A DNA stretch of 32,023 nucleotides from a virus, in IMG/VR virus record IMGVR_UViG_3300044619_000607, positions 1-32,023 of that record, one strand, 5' to 3'. Below the pieces are notes generated by a model that saw only the letters and a program-made list of their open reading frames with translations, did no database searches and was not told where the DNA came from. Below, one piece after another: positions 8,929 to 15,510 of this stretch. Each line of letters opens with the position of its first letter. Position 1 is the first letter of the stretch. A program made the position numbers and the translations under genes.

Positions 8929-9540
8929 TCATTGCTTGTGCGAGCTGCGAAATCGATCGACGTATTGAGCCACCTCCGAGGCCGTCACGTCCTGCCAAAA
9001 TTCGCTATCGTTTGCGCTCTTGATAGCGTCCGATTCATGCTCTGATAGCTTGCTATAATCGACCGTAGCGCGTATGCAGTCAATGCCCATCAGCATAGAC
9101 TCCATCGTCTGCGGGAAAGCGTCCAAGTTAAAGTACATCTGGCGCCCTATCTCGGGGCTATCTTTTAGCAGTACCACTAGCGAGTCTTTCAGTTCCTGCT
9201 CTGCTATGGCCTTTGCTGCTTCCGCTGTCATTGGCTCGTATTCCAGCTCGGCTTGCTTTGCCGCTTTGCGCTGCTCATTCTCGTATTCGTGCTGCGCTTT
9301 ATGTGCCTCTATTAGCCCCACAATTCGCGCCTGAAGCGTTACGTTGTTGACCATGCCCACTTCGTCGATAAGCTCGGCTAACTCTTCGCTACCGTGCCGC
9401 AATCGTGCAATCGTGCGGAGCATGTACTCGACGCTTCGTTGCTGTATGTGATTGCTGATTCTTTGATACCAGTCTTTGCAAATCTGCTGGTTGCGGAGCG
9501 TGACCGGTAGATGGTCTATTTCTATGCCGTTTAGTTTCAT
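8929..9540 (-). CDS. Tail-assembly-chaperone-position protein, long paralogue, 203 aa
   Basis: This is the first gene after the major tail protein and a terminator-like hairpin. TAAGGACACA precedes the ATG at 9540 and fixes the start. The C-terminal 60 residues match the 145-residue protein of 8138-8575: MGIDCIRAT (151-159), KLSE (164-167) and FWQDVT...V..Y (181-193). A charged helical insertion (about 75-125, rich in Glu, Lys, Ala and Gln) is absent from the paralogue. Tail assembly chaperones coat the tape measure before tube assembly, and this is their usual place, but I do not recognise the family from sequence. A tandem duplication followed by divergence is the simplest reading of the pair. 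Confidence 0.72.
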   Translation of the reverse strand: MKLNGIEIDHLPVTLRNQQICKDWYQRISNHIQQRSVEYMLRTIARLRHGSEELAELIDEVGMVNNVTLQARIVGLIEAHKAQHEYENEQRKAAKQAELEYEPMTAEAAKAIAEQELKDSLVVLLKDSPEIGRQMYFNLDAFPQTMESMLMGIDCIRATVDYSKLSEHESDAIKSANDSEFWQDVTASEVAQYVDRFRSSHKQ

Positions 9541-9549
9541 TGTGTGTCC

Positions 9550-9601
9550 TTAAAAATAGGGGGCCAGTAACTGACGGGACACAGATCGCCAGCACCAGCC
9601 C
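9550..9601 (-). terminator. Putative intrinsic terminator between major tail gene and chaperone genes
   Basis: On the minus strand GGGGGCTGGT (9601-9592) can pair with ACTGGCCCCC (9566-9557) over ten positions, two of them G-U wobbles, with a 25-base loop. The right arm is followed by TATTTTT. The hairpin lies 26 bases past the major tail stop and just ahead of the ribosome site of the next gene. A leaky terminator here would give high major tail protein expression and lower chaperone and tape measure expression. The loop is long for a classical terminator, so efficiency is uncertain. Confidence 0.6.
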
Positions 9602-9626
9602 CCAGTACGCGTATCGCTACGCTAGA

Positions 9627-10226
9627 TTACTCAAGTTCAACTAGCATCTTGCCGTACGGATGTGTAGAGGCCGAGATTGTGACCGTTGAGATTGATGTAG
9701 ATGTAAGCCCAACATAGCTAGTAAGAGCACCCGACGGAACCACAAGATTCGTCGTAATGCTTGTTGCAATAGCCGTAAGCGTTGGCTTAACGTAAGCTGT
9801 ACCAGCAAAGTTTACAGAGCCAGATGACTTGCTAACCTTAACAAGTCCAGCCCATGCAAGGCGCTTGCCGTTGCCTGCGCCATCTTTGATCGTTGCGCCA
9901 CGTACAAGCATAGCAAGTGTCGTGCTGCCCGCTGATGTGCCCGCTACAATTTCGCCGTCTTCCATCGTCAGTTCTTCCGTTGTAGCTGATGATGTAGAAG
10001 CAGGTGCGTATGTCTGGACGAAGTCCCAGTACAGCTTGTCTGCTTGTACTTGATCGAGCGTCCATGTGCGTATACCGTTGTCATCATTGGCCCCGTCAGA
10101 CGTGATTTGTGAATCACATGAATAGACGGGAGTAGTCGATGCAAAGGTTGTCTGTGTTGTGCCAACGGTAACCGTAAAGAACTCTGCCTTACGTCCACCA
10201 TTGATCACGAATCCAGATAGTGCCAT
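9627..10226 (-). CDS. Major tail protein, 199 aa
   Basis: A 199-residue Thr/Ser/Ala/Val-rich beta protein beginning MALSGFVINGG, located between neck genes and the tape measure, in the position and size range of siphovirus major tail (tube) proteins. It contains the typical early strand FFTVTVGTTQTTF (17-29) followed by a helix around WTLDQVQADKLYWDFVQT, and a mid-chain loop GEIVAGTSAGSTTLAMLVRG resembling the conserved region of tube proteins. The ATG at 10226 is preceded by GGAGAAATGAA. It polymerises as hexameric rings around the tape measure. A terminator-like hairpin follows, consistent with its need for a high copy number. Immediately upstream is a glycosyltransferase gene that could modify it (inference). 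Confidence 0.85.
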   Translation of the reverse strand: MALSGFVINGGRKAEFFTVTVGTTQTTFASTTPVYSCDSQITSDGANDDNGIRTWTLDQVQADKLYWDFVQTYAPASTSSATTEELTMEDGEIVAGTSAGSTTLAMLVRGATIKDGAGNGKRLAWAGLVKVSKSSGSVNFAGTAYVKPTLTAIATSITTNLVVPSGALTSYVGLTSTSISTVTISASTHPYGKMLVELE

Positions 10227-10227
10227 T

Positions 10228-10977
10228 TCATTTCTCCATTTTAATTAGTGCTGTTAAATCGCGCACGTATGTGTCGCGATAGAATGTATGCAGTCCGTGC
10301 TCTTCGTTGTTCTCTGCTAACCATCTGCCGATCAGATTAGTGTTGCGTATTAACTTCTTCTTGAGCACTTCACTTTCGCCGCTGTAACCATTGTGTGCGA
10401 TTGTGATAGTTGTATCTATGATGCTGTATCCAGCACCGCGGATAGTGTGTGCAATCTGCTCATGTGCGTAACCTTCCCAGTAAAACTCTGGAGTGTTGCG
10501 ATACATCCGCAATTGCCCGATGTTAAAGTATTCGTTTTCGTTTGCTTCGCCGATCAGCTTCTTATAGCATGACAGCGACGCTTGCCCTGCCATAAAACCA
10601 CCTACGCCGCCGCCGTGCCGTTGCGTTGCCTCTGCTATGCCTTCGTGCTGCTGCTCGCAAAGGTACTCGTCGCAGTCAATCCAGAATATCCATTCCTTCG
10701 TAGCCATTTGACCGCATAAATTGCGAGCTTGTGCGAAGCTGAATTTTCTCTTTTCGTACGTCCACTCGCGCGAGCGGATTGTATGGTGTTCGTCGGTATG
10801 CTCTGTTACGTCACTTACGTGATGCTCGCGCCCCTGCTTATTTAGCAGGATGCAAACTTCCGCATTCTTTGGTAGTGAGCGGAGCATCCCCTGCATACTC
10901 TTGTGCATATCATCATGCGATGCGATAACGCAGAAGCTGACGGGGAAGGTATCTAATTGTGTGTCCTGTGTGTCCAT
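10228..10977 (-). CDS. Family 2 glycosyltransferase (GT-A fold), 249 aa
   Basis: The N-terminal strand VSFCVIASHDD (13-23) fits the nucleotide-sugar-binding start of GT2 enzymes. KFSFAQARN (78-86) and EWIFWIDCDEYL (95-106) match the region before and at the metal-binding DxD motif, here D101-C-D103. YWEGYAHEQI (166-175) supplies the likely catalytic Glu/His segment. The protein has no membrane anchor, so it is cytoplasmic and probably glycosylates protein or a small acceptor. It is inserted between the tail terminator candidate and the major tail gene, a virion module in which an enzyme is not needed for assembly. In several actinophages, glycosyltransferases next to capsid or tail genes decorate virion proteins, and the same is plausible here. 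The ATG at 10977 follows AGGACAC. Confidence 0.85.
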   Translation of the reverse strand: MDTQDTQLDTFPVSFCVIASHDDMHKSMQGMLRSLPKNAEVCILLNKQGREHHVSDVTEHTDEHHTIRSREWTYEKRKFSFAQARNLCGQMATKEWIFWIDCDEYLCEQQHEGIAEATQRHGGGVGGFMAGQASLSCYKKLIGEANENEYFNIGQLRMYRNTPEFYWEGYAHEQIAHTIRGAGYSIIDTTITIAHNGYSGESEVLKKKLIRNTNLIGRWLAENNEEHGLHTFYRDTYVRDLTALIKMEK

Positions 10978-10982
10978 GTGTC

Positions 10983-11447
10983 CTAGACCGGTCGTATAAC
11001 AAAAGTGACAGTAGCAGCAACGCCCATCTGGATTTTATTGCTGCCCGTGTTGAATTCGCCTACGTTGCCATCTACATGCATTGACGTGATAGCCGTGTAA
11101 AATCTTCCATCGTTATTGCTGCCTATTGCGTCGAGATCGTACGTCTCTAGTGCGTACTTGATACGGCTGGCAATATCGCCTGCCCGCTCGTTGGCTATGC
11201 CTAGCTCACTAGGGTCTGCCTCTATCATGGCATTGCACATGATCTCGACCAATGCACGACCAAGCCCCAAGCTCAAGCCCGTCTCTGCATCCGTATCATA
11301 TTGCATCTGGCTAATGTATGGATAGCAGATAGTAGTATTTGACTCATACGCGTCTGGCCTCCAAATACGACGCGGAGTAAGATTGCCGTCGCTGTTGAGA
11401 GCATCGATGATTGTGTCCACAATGTACTGCATCGAATTGCTAGCCAT
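10983..11447 (-). CDS. Tail terminator / tail completion protein candidate, 154 aa
   Basis: The 154-residue protein lies after the HK97 gp10-like gene and before the glycosyltransferase and major tail gene, the usual place for the tail terminator. The N-terminal helix (MQYIVDTIIDALNSDGNLTP) is followed by a strand with PYISQM, then a beta segment carrying LSLGLGRALVEIMCNAM and a helix with GDIASRIKYALETYDL, and it ends in hydrophobic strands AATVTFVIRPV. This layout agrees with the minor tail completion fold (lambda gpU-like). The start overlaps the preceding stop (TAATG). Assignment by order and helix-strand layout, not by a signature motif. Confidence 0.6.
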   Translation of the reverse strand: MASNSMQYIVDTIIDALNSDGNLTPRRIWRPDAYESNTTICYPYISQMQYDTDAETGLSLGLGRALVEIMCNAMIEADPSELGIANERAGDIASRIKYALETYDLDAIGSNNDGRFYTAITSMHVDGNVGEFNTGSNKIQMGVAATVTFVIRPV

Positions 11448-11950
11448 TATCCGAACTCCTGTAAGAACTCATCTACGATGGTAGTTTCAAGCTCGCGTAT
11501 CAATGCCTTGAACCCGTTAGCGTCTCTCATGTATGCAGCAAATCCCGGCTTTAGAAACGGTCTTGCCTTTGCGCGTGATGTGCCTTTCTCATTGTACAGC
11601 GCATACATAAGCGTCTGATTGATCTTGCCAGACTTCACAGGTGTGCGCGGATCGTAACCGTACTCAACTTCAAACTTGCCATTGCGAAATTCTACGTTTG
11701 AGATGTTGCCTTTACCGCCTTGACCAAGCGACCGCGATATGTTGCCGTATAGCGTACGTAGCTTCGTGCCTGTGTTTGGTCGTGGATAGTAACGCTGCCC
11801 GCTCTTTGATGTTTTCTGCCCTGCTTCGTTTGGATTCAGGTAGTCTTCCGTGTATACTTGCAAGTCTTCTGGAATGTTCTGTACAACATCCTTTACCGCT
11901 GCCAATATGCCACGCTCAAGCCGCGCTAATCTTTGTGAGAGATCGCTCAT
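11447..11950 (-). CDS. HK97 gp10-like neck / tail completion protein, 167 aa
   Basis: The C-terminal part contains LYNEKGTSRAKARPFLKPGF, which matches the recognisable block of the HK97 gp10 family (xEFGTSxxxARPFLRPA). The N-terminus is a helix with QRLARLERGILAAVKDVVQN. These proteins sit in the neck and help join head and tail. The gene overlaps the head-tail connector gene upstream (ATGA at 11950-11947) and the next gene downstream (TAATG). A basic, glycine-rich middle (GQKTSKSGQRYYPRPNTG, and RSLGQGGKGN) is longer than in HK97 gp10 and may be a surface loop. The family call is good because of the GTSRAKARPF motif. Confidence 0.82.
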   Translation of the reverse strand: MSDLSQRLARLERGILAAVKDVVQNIPEDLQVYTEDYLNPNEAGQKTSKSGQRYYPRPNTGTKLRTLYGNISRSLGQGGKGNISNVEFRNGKFEVEYGYDPRTPVKSGKINQTLMYALYNEKGTSRAKARPFLKPGFAAYMRDANGFKALIRELETTIVDEFLQEFG

Positions 11951-12522
11951 ATTGTTACGCGAGTATATGGTGCGAGCCGTGGCTTAACGCGCGTACGCAT
12001 TGCCTGCAAGGTCTTTGAGATGCTCATACCAGCTTCGCTTTCCGTGATAGCTGTTACGCCGAATCGGTTTGCCTGCGGTGCAAATGGGGTCTCCATATAC
12101 AGCTCGGTTACCATCTCCGCAGCGCATATCTCTATCACGCTAGGGATGGTTGTATATCCTACGCTCATCACCGCTTCGTACTGCTTGTTGATGAAACCAT
12201 CTTCAAGGTAGAGATATTTAACGCCGCGTATGTCCACAAGATTAGTAGTGCCCGTAACGGACTTGAAGGTATCACCGTAACTATCTCTGTACTTAAGCGT
12301 GCTCAACGTTACGGGCACGGTATAACCTGTTAACAGCAACGTATCGCGCGTGCCTTCGTAGTAAGCTGTTACGCTTTCCTGAATGATGGGCTGATTGCAG
12401 ATGTCTTTAATCTCATTATCTACATAGCCGATCAAACGATCTATAAGACCGTCGCGGCTTGTGTCGATTGCTGCGATGTTTAGCCAGTCCTGCTTGATTA
12501 CTGCGCGCGATACTAGGGGCAT
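11947..12522 (-). CDS. Head-tail connector (gp6-like adaptor), 191 aa
   Basis: The 191-residue protein starts with a helical block (SRDGLIDRLIGYVDNEIKD) followed by AYYEGTRDTLLLTGYTVPVT and a strand-rich middle, as in phage head-tail adaptors of the HK97 gp6 / SPP1 gp15 type. In these the helix pair near the N-terminus packs against the portal ring and the LxLxxxPV strand precedes the second helix. The C-terminal helix carries ISKTLQAMRTRVKPRLAPY, characteristic of adaptors ending in a Leu/Arg-rich helix. The ATG at 12522 follows AAGGAATAAGC. It overlaps the gp10-like gene by four bases. It sits after a block of non-neck genes, so the usual capsid-to-neck order is interrupted. Confidence 0.8.
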   Translation of the reverse strand: MPLVSRAVIKQDWLNIAAIDTSRDGLIDRLIGYVDNEIKDICNQPIIQESVTAYYEGTRDTLLLTGYTVPVTLSTLKYRDSYGDTFKSVTGTTNLVDIRGVKYLYLEDGFINKQYEAVMSVGYTTIPSVIEICAAEMVTELYMETPFAPQANRFGVTAITESEAGMSISKTLQAMRTRVKPRLAPYTRVTI

Positions 12523-12525
12523 TGC

Positions 12526-12726
12526 TTATTCCTTGATTGCAGATGGTACGGGAGTCTCTGGCTTGATTGCCTTCACGTGCATCTTGCCTACTGTCATAAT
12601 CGAGCCGTCTGGCAGCTTGACTACACATGCGCTCGGAGTATCGTTTACTACTTCTACGTCAATGTCTTTTGCACCGTGATTGATTGTCACGATTGCCTTG
12701 TTTTTAATCTTGCTGAAATCAATCAT
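12526..12726 (-). CDS. Small beta-rich hypothetical protein, 66 aa
   Basis: A 66-residue protein beginning MIDFSKIKNKAIVTINHG and predicted to be almost entirely beta strand up to residue 53, with a proline-rich tail (KPETPVPSAIKE). The start ATG at 12726 shares a base with the upstream stop (TAATG), so it is coupled to the membrane-protein gene before it. No cysteine cluster, signal or membrane helix is visible. Tiny SH3-like beta proteins at this place in head modules often act as decoration or assembly factors, but I do not recognise this one. Confidence 0.65.
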   Translation of the reverse strand: MIDFSKIKNKAIVTINHGAKDIDVEVVNDTPSACVVKLPDGSIMTVGKMHVKAIKPETPVPSAIKE

Positions 12727-13100
12727 TACTTTGTTTCCTTATCTGCTGTGAAGTATGCCTGAACAACATCGACAAGCGCATAGCAAGCGGCAAGTACAAG
12801 CCCTTCCGTAACATTTCCTGCGCTAATGCCAAACGCGCCAAGCGCAAAAAATACCAGCTTGATAACGCCGGCAATTGTGGTTTTCCAGTTGCTCATCGCA
12901 ACGCCTTTTATAATTGTGTAAAAGTGTGGTATCATCCTGACGTAATGCAGTAGATTCAGCTTCTTTGTTTCACGTGGAACATGCGGCTGCAATTTGTCTG
13001 CAAGCGGCACGCGCTCAATTGGCGGAACGTAGTCCTGACGTTTGGGCCAAAACTTATAACGCAGTACAACCTTCGATATGATTGGGTCATCTGACAGCAC
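12726..13100 (-). CDS. Membrane protein with possible internal start, holin-like C-terminus
   Basis: The long form (124 residues) begins at a GTG at 13100, preceded by TAAGGCGTACAAGC. It has a basic soluble N-terminal half (VVLRYKFWPKRQ, ETKKLNLLHYVR) and a C-terminal half with two hydrophobic segments around residues 74-92 and 98-116. A second in-frame start, ATG at 12896 (residue 69), has AAAAGGCG upstream and would give a 56-residue protein, MSNWKTTIAGVIKLVFFALG onward, closely resembling short phage holin-like proteins. Without the long form there would be a 190-base hole in a packed operon, so I keep it. Dual starts could produce two membrane products. Holin function is inference from topology. 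Confidence 0.6.
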   Translation of the reverse strand: MLSDDPIISKVVLRYKFWPKRQDYVPPIERVPLADKLQPHVPRETKKLNLLHYVRMIPHFYTIIKGVAMSNWKTTIAGVIKLVFFALGAFGISAGNVTEGLVLAACYALVDVVQAYFTADKETK

Positions 13101-13371
13101 GCTTGTACGCCTTACGTGGTTTCGGGTCTGTGTTGCCTGTGCGCTCTTCTAATCTTACGAGCCGCTCGATAATCTCAACGATGCGCTGTGTGATTAGCTC
13201 ATCTGATTTTTTGAGAGCAATAATTTCGTTGGTTGTATTGCTCATCACTTCGTGCATGGCGATGACGTTATCGCGTGTCTGCTTGAAGTCATTTACCAGC
13301 GTCTTCACCCAGAAGCCGATGATGGCCAGCATGGTAGACATGATAATACCAAAAAGCATTTCGATGGTCAT
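13087..13371 (-). CDS. Membrane-anchored coiled-coil protein, 94 aa
   Basis: The protein has one N-terminal hydrophobic segment (residues 3-23, IEMLFGIIMSTMLAIIGFWV) followed by a heptad-patterned helix from about 28 to 76 (NEIIALKKSDELITQRIVEIIERLVRLEE in two parts) and a basic tail, KPRKAYKRAVR. The arrangement of a single membrane anchor plus coiled coil is reminiscent of XhlA-like holin-associated proteins, and the next gene also encodes a membrane protein. It overlaps that gene by 14 bases. A lysis-related role is a hypothesis; a structural or membrane-tethering role is also possible because the genes around it are virion genes. Confidence 0.62.
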   Translation of the reverse strand: MTIEMLFGIIMSTMLAIIGFWVKTLVNDFKQTRDNVIAMHEVMSNTTNEIIALKKSDELITQRIVEIIERLVRLEERTGNTDPKPRKAYKRAVR

Positions 13372-13374
13372 GGT

Positions 13375-13620
13375 TTACAGCCCAAGTTTAGACTTTACCA
13401 GTTCCGCAAGAACTTCGTCATCGGATCCCCACGTTGCGAGTTCGTCGGCTGTAAAGTTTACCTGCACACCTGAAATACCGTTGCCGTTAGCATCGATGTA
13501 AGCAACACCGCAGAATGCGTATTGGTCTCCCTCGCCGAAACGAAAAATTACGTTATCAATAGCTATATATACGGCTTCCGCATATAACTGCTTCGGTGTG
13601 ATTGGTGCAATGATTGGCAT
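13375..13620 (-). CDS. Small hypothetical phage protein, 81 aa
   Basis: This 81-residue protein begins MPIIAPITPKQLYAEAVYI and is preceded by AAAGGACAAAACT before the ATG at 13620. The middle reads FGEGDQYAFCGVAYIDANGNGISG, strand-like, and the end is an acidic helix, DDEVLAELVKSKLGL. It lies directly downstream of the beta-roll fibre gene, with a 19-base gap. Small proteins next to fibre genes can be fibre chaperones or adaptors; nothing in the sequence proves it. No signal peptide, and one cysteine only. Confidence 0.62.
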   Translation of the reverse strand: MPIIAPITPKQLYAEAVYIAIDNVIFRFGEGDQYAFCGVAYIDANGNGISGVQVNFTADELATWGSDDEVLAELVKSKLGL

Positions 13621-13639
13621 AGTTTTGTCCTTTCGTTTG

Positions 13640-15142
13640 TTATCCAGTTATTTTTACGCAACGAGCGTGTGCAAGCCATCTTATAGTCTTACTATTTTCT
13701 CCAGTTCCAACAATTTCTAGCCGGTCATCTGTGTTATTTGCTTGCACTGCAATAGTCCATGCACCAGCACTATCATCGCCTTGAGCCGTAACCGTTGGTG
13801 TTCCTACAAATGCCGTATTACCTGCGTTGTTGTCAATGCAGCCAGTAATCCTCCAAGATGAAGATTCGTTATCTGCATCTGTTCGTCTTGCTACCACAAG
13901 TATATCAAACCCAATTGTTGTGTCATTTGCAACTGCAATAGATGTGCCTGCAGTTAGACCATCGCTGACTAACAATGTGGCTGTGTTGTTTGTTGTAATG
14001 CACCGCAAAAGCTGTTCTTGCAGTTGCGCGTCGCCGTTTGCAGTAAATCTACCAGAGGCATAGGAATACATCCCGTAATTATTCGCAACTGACTGGAAGC
14101 CGTGAGCGTTTGATATTGCCGAGCTCGCCGTGTTGCCATTGCCACTAGTATTCGAGGACTCGCCTGAACTTGTGTTGCCATAACCAACAGAGGCCGAATA
14201 TGTGCCACTAGCGGTATTAGCGTAACCGCCCGATACAGTTGAATATGTGCCTGATGCTATTTGGTCGCGACCACCTGAAATAACGGCGTGTTGTGCAGAT
14301 GCTGCATTATTTTGTCCCCCTAAAATTGCGCAGTGTGTTGCAGTTGTTGTGTTGCCTTGTCCGCCAACAATGGTGTGGTGCGTGCCTGCGGTTGACATTG
14401 TATTTGTTTGGCCGCCGCTAATAACTGAATTTGCGCGGCCCGCATTATTAGAACGCCCAGATAAAACTGCGGAATACGCGGAATTAGTAATTGTATTTGA
14501 CATGCCGCCACAAATAACGCCGTAACCAGAATTAGTTGTTAGTTGATTTGACTGGCCGCTGCCTATAAATGATTGATCGCAAGAATTGTTAATGGTATTT
14601 AGATACCCAGCTCCAATAAAAGATTGTGGAGCTGAACTGGTAATAGTATTAAATTCTCCACCGACAATACCAGCGTAAGTGCTCGAATTAGTATTTGAGT
14701 TCCCAGTAATAATACAGGAACCACTACCCGATGCGACGTTAAAGTTGTCCGATCTAGATCTTTGAAAATCTACGGCGCTTGCGCCTCGTTTGTTGCCGCC
14801 TGTATTCGTTCCGTCTGGCAATTGTGCTAATATCGCTCCACTGCCTTTTGGCTGCAAAACTATATCGGCATTCGTACTCGTTGCATCTACAAGCAACCTA
14901 GAAGCGTTAACCGTATTGTTTGGCGATGCTGTATTTTGCGAACTAGTAAAACCAGTTACACCACCCGCTGCGGAAATGGTCAGGGTCTCATCGCCCCCGT
15001 TGTTATTCTCGGTGAGTGTTACATTAGTTCCTGCCACTAGCTTTCCATTCAAATATCCAGCCGTTGTATCGTTAGATGATACTTTTGCTTTTTCATCAGC
15101 TGAAGAACCACCGCCGGAACCTTGACTAATTTGCGTTATCAT
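13640..15142 (-). CDS. YadA-head-like beta-roll fibre protein, 500 aa
   Basis: The N-terminus (about 1-65) contains DTTAGYLNGKLVAGTNVTLT, a leader recurring in phage fibre and structural proteins as an attachment segment. From about residue 140 to 368 are some sixteen imperfect repeats of about 14 residues with a core of S/T/V-x-GGxxNT-x-S (for example VISGGQTN, TIVGGQGNT, AILGGQNN, TVSGGYANT), the pattern of the left-handed beta-roll of trimeric autotransporter heads. The C-terminal 130 residues form a beta domain with VVARRTDADNESSSWRITG and a final SKTIRWLAHARCVKITG strand. It is therefore a probable trimeric fibre. Its gene lies between capsid and neck genes rather than tail-tip genes, suggesting a head-attached fibre. 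Confidence 0.82.
   Translation of the reverse strand: MITQISQGSGGGSSADEKAKVSSNDTTAGYLNGKLVAGTNVTLTENNNGGDETLTISAAGGVTGFTSSQNTASPNNTVNASRLLVDATSTNADIVLQPKGSGAILAQLPDGTNTGGNKRGASAVDFQRSRSDNFNVASGSGSCIITGNSNTNSSTYAGIVGGEFNTITSSAPQSFIGAGYLNTINNSCDQSFIGSGQSNQLTTNSGYGVICGGMSNTITNSAYSAVLSGRSNNAGRANSVISGGQTNTMSTAGTHHTIVGGQGNTTTATHCAILGGQNNAASAQHAVISGGRDQIASGTYSTVSGGYANTASGTYSASVGYGNTSSGESSNTSGNGNTASSAISNAHGFQSVANNYGMYSYASGRFTANGDAQLQEQLLRCITTNNTATLLVSDGLTAGTSIAVANDTTIGFDILVVARRTDADNESSSWRITGCIDNNAGNTAFVGTPTVTAQGDDSAGAWTIAVQANNTDDRLEIVGTGENSKTIRWLAHARCVKITG
14039..14725 (-). repeat. Degenerate protein repeats of the beta-roll
   Basis: Approximate extent of the roughly 14-residue (42-base) repeat array inside the fibre gene. 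The repeats are recognised at the protein level by a GG or G-G pair followed by xxN, while the DNA copies have diverged in codon choice and are not perfect tandem repeats. This argues for old, selectively maintained repeats rather than recent slippage. Confidence 0.75.
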
Positions 15143-15447
15143 GCTTCGTAATCCCTACGAGTATGGAACCATTGATACTGAATAGATGCAGATGCGGTTT
15201 CCTGTATAACTTTGACTGTTGAATTAGGGCCTACGTCAATTTGGTACATTTGATTTGCTACAAGCTGGAAACCAGTTGTAGATGTCGGTACTGTACCATC
15301 TAATGTAATACGCACATTTTGCGTATAAACCGTAATTAAAATTGCGTCTGCTGATGCGTCTGGCTTGATTAGTGTTACTGCGCTTGACAACGAGCTGTTA
15401 GTCGTATGCGTTCCCACTACAAGGCCTTGAAAACCTGTTAGTGCCAT
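15139..15447 (-). CDS. Small structural protein, possible capsid decoration protein, 102 aa
   Basis: This 102-residue protein begins MALTGFQGLVVGTHTTNSSL and contains NVRITLDGTVPTSTTGFQLV (residues about 46-65), a block frequently seen in small phage structural proteins encoded next to capsid genes. It is predicted all-beta. Its stop overlaps the start of the fibre gene (ATGA at 15142-15139), so the two are translationally coupled. A foundation, collar or capsid-spike role, for instance carrying the fibre, is plausible but inferred. A strong UUCG-capped hairpin lies in the leader, and no good Shine-Dalgarno precedes the ATG at 15447. Confidence 0.68.
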   Translation of the reverse strand: MALTGFQGLVVGTHTTNSSLSSAVTLIKPDASADAILITVYTQNVRITLDGTVPTSTTGFQLVANQMYQIDVGPNSTVKVIQETASASIQYQWFHTRRDYEA

Positions 15448-15464
15448 TTACTATATCTTTCATT

Positions 15465-15510
15465 AAGTGAGATCACCACGAGGCCCGAAGGCCCCGTAGT
15501 CATGTCACTT
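15465..15510 (-). other. Long RNA hairpin with UUCG tetraloop between two structural genes
   Basis: On the minus strand the core ACGGGGCC-TTCG-GGCCTCGT forms an eight-pair stem (one G-U) capped by the very stable UUCG loop. Outer arms AAGTGA and TCACTT add six more pairs with an imperfect segment between them, so the whole 46-base interval folds on itself. It begins at the stop codon of the upstream gene. No U-run follows, so it is not a standard intrinsic terminator. A role in mRNA 3'-end stability, processing or translational tuning is possible. Confidence 0.7.

Noticed and set aside
8903-9000. Programmed frameshift joining the 203-residue protein and the next gene, as in lambda G/GT
   Set aside because: The downstream frame would need a +1 shift, no clear slippery heptamer of the usual type was found, and the duplication explains two chaperone lengths.
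14039-14725. CRISPR-like or tandem DNA repeat array
   Set aside because: The repeats exist at protein level with divergent DNA and a continuous frame, typical of beta-roll repeats.
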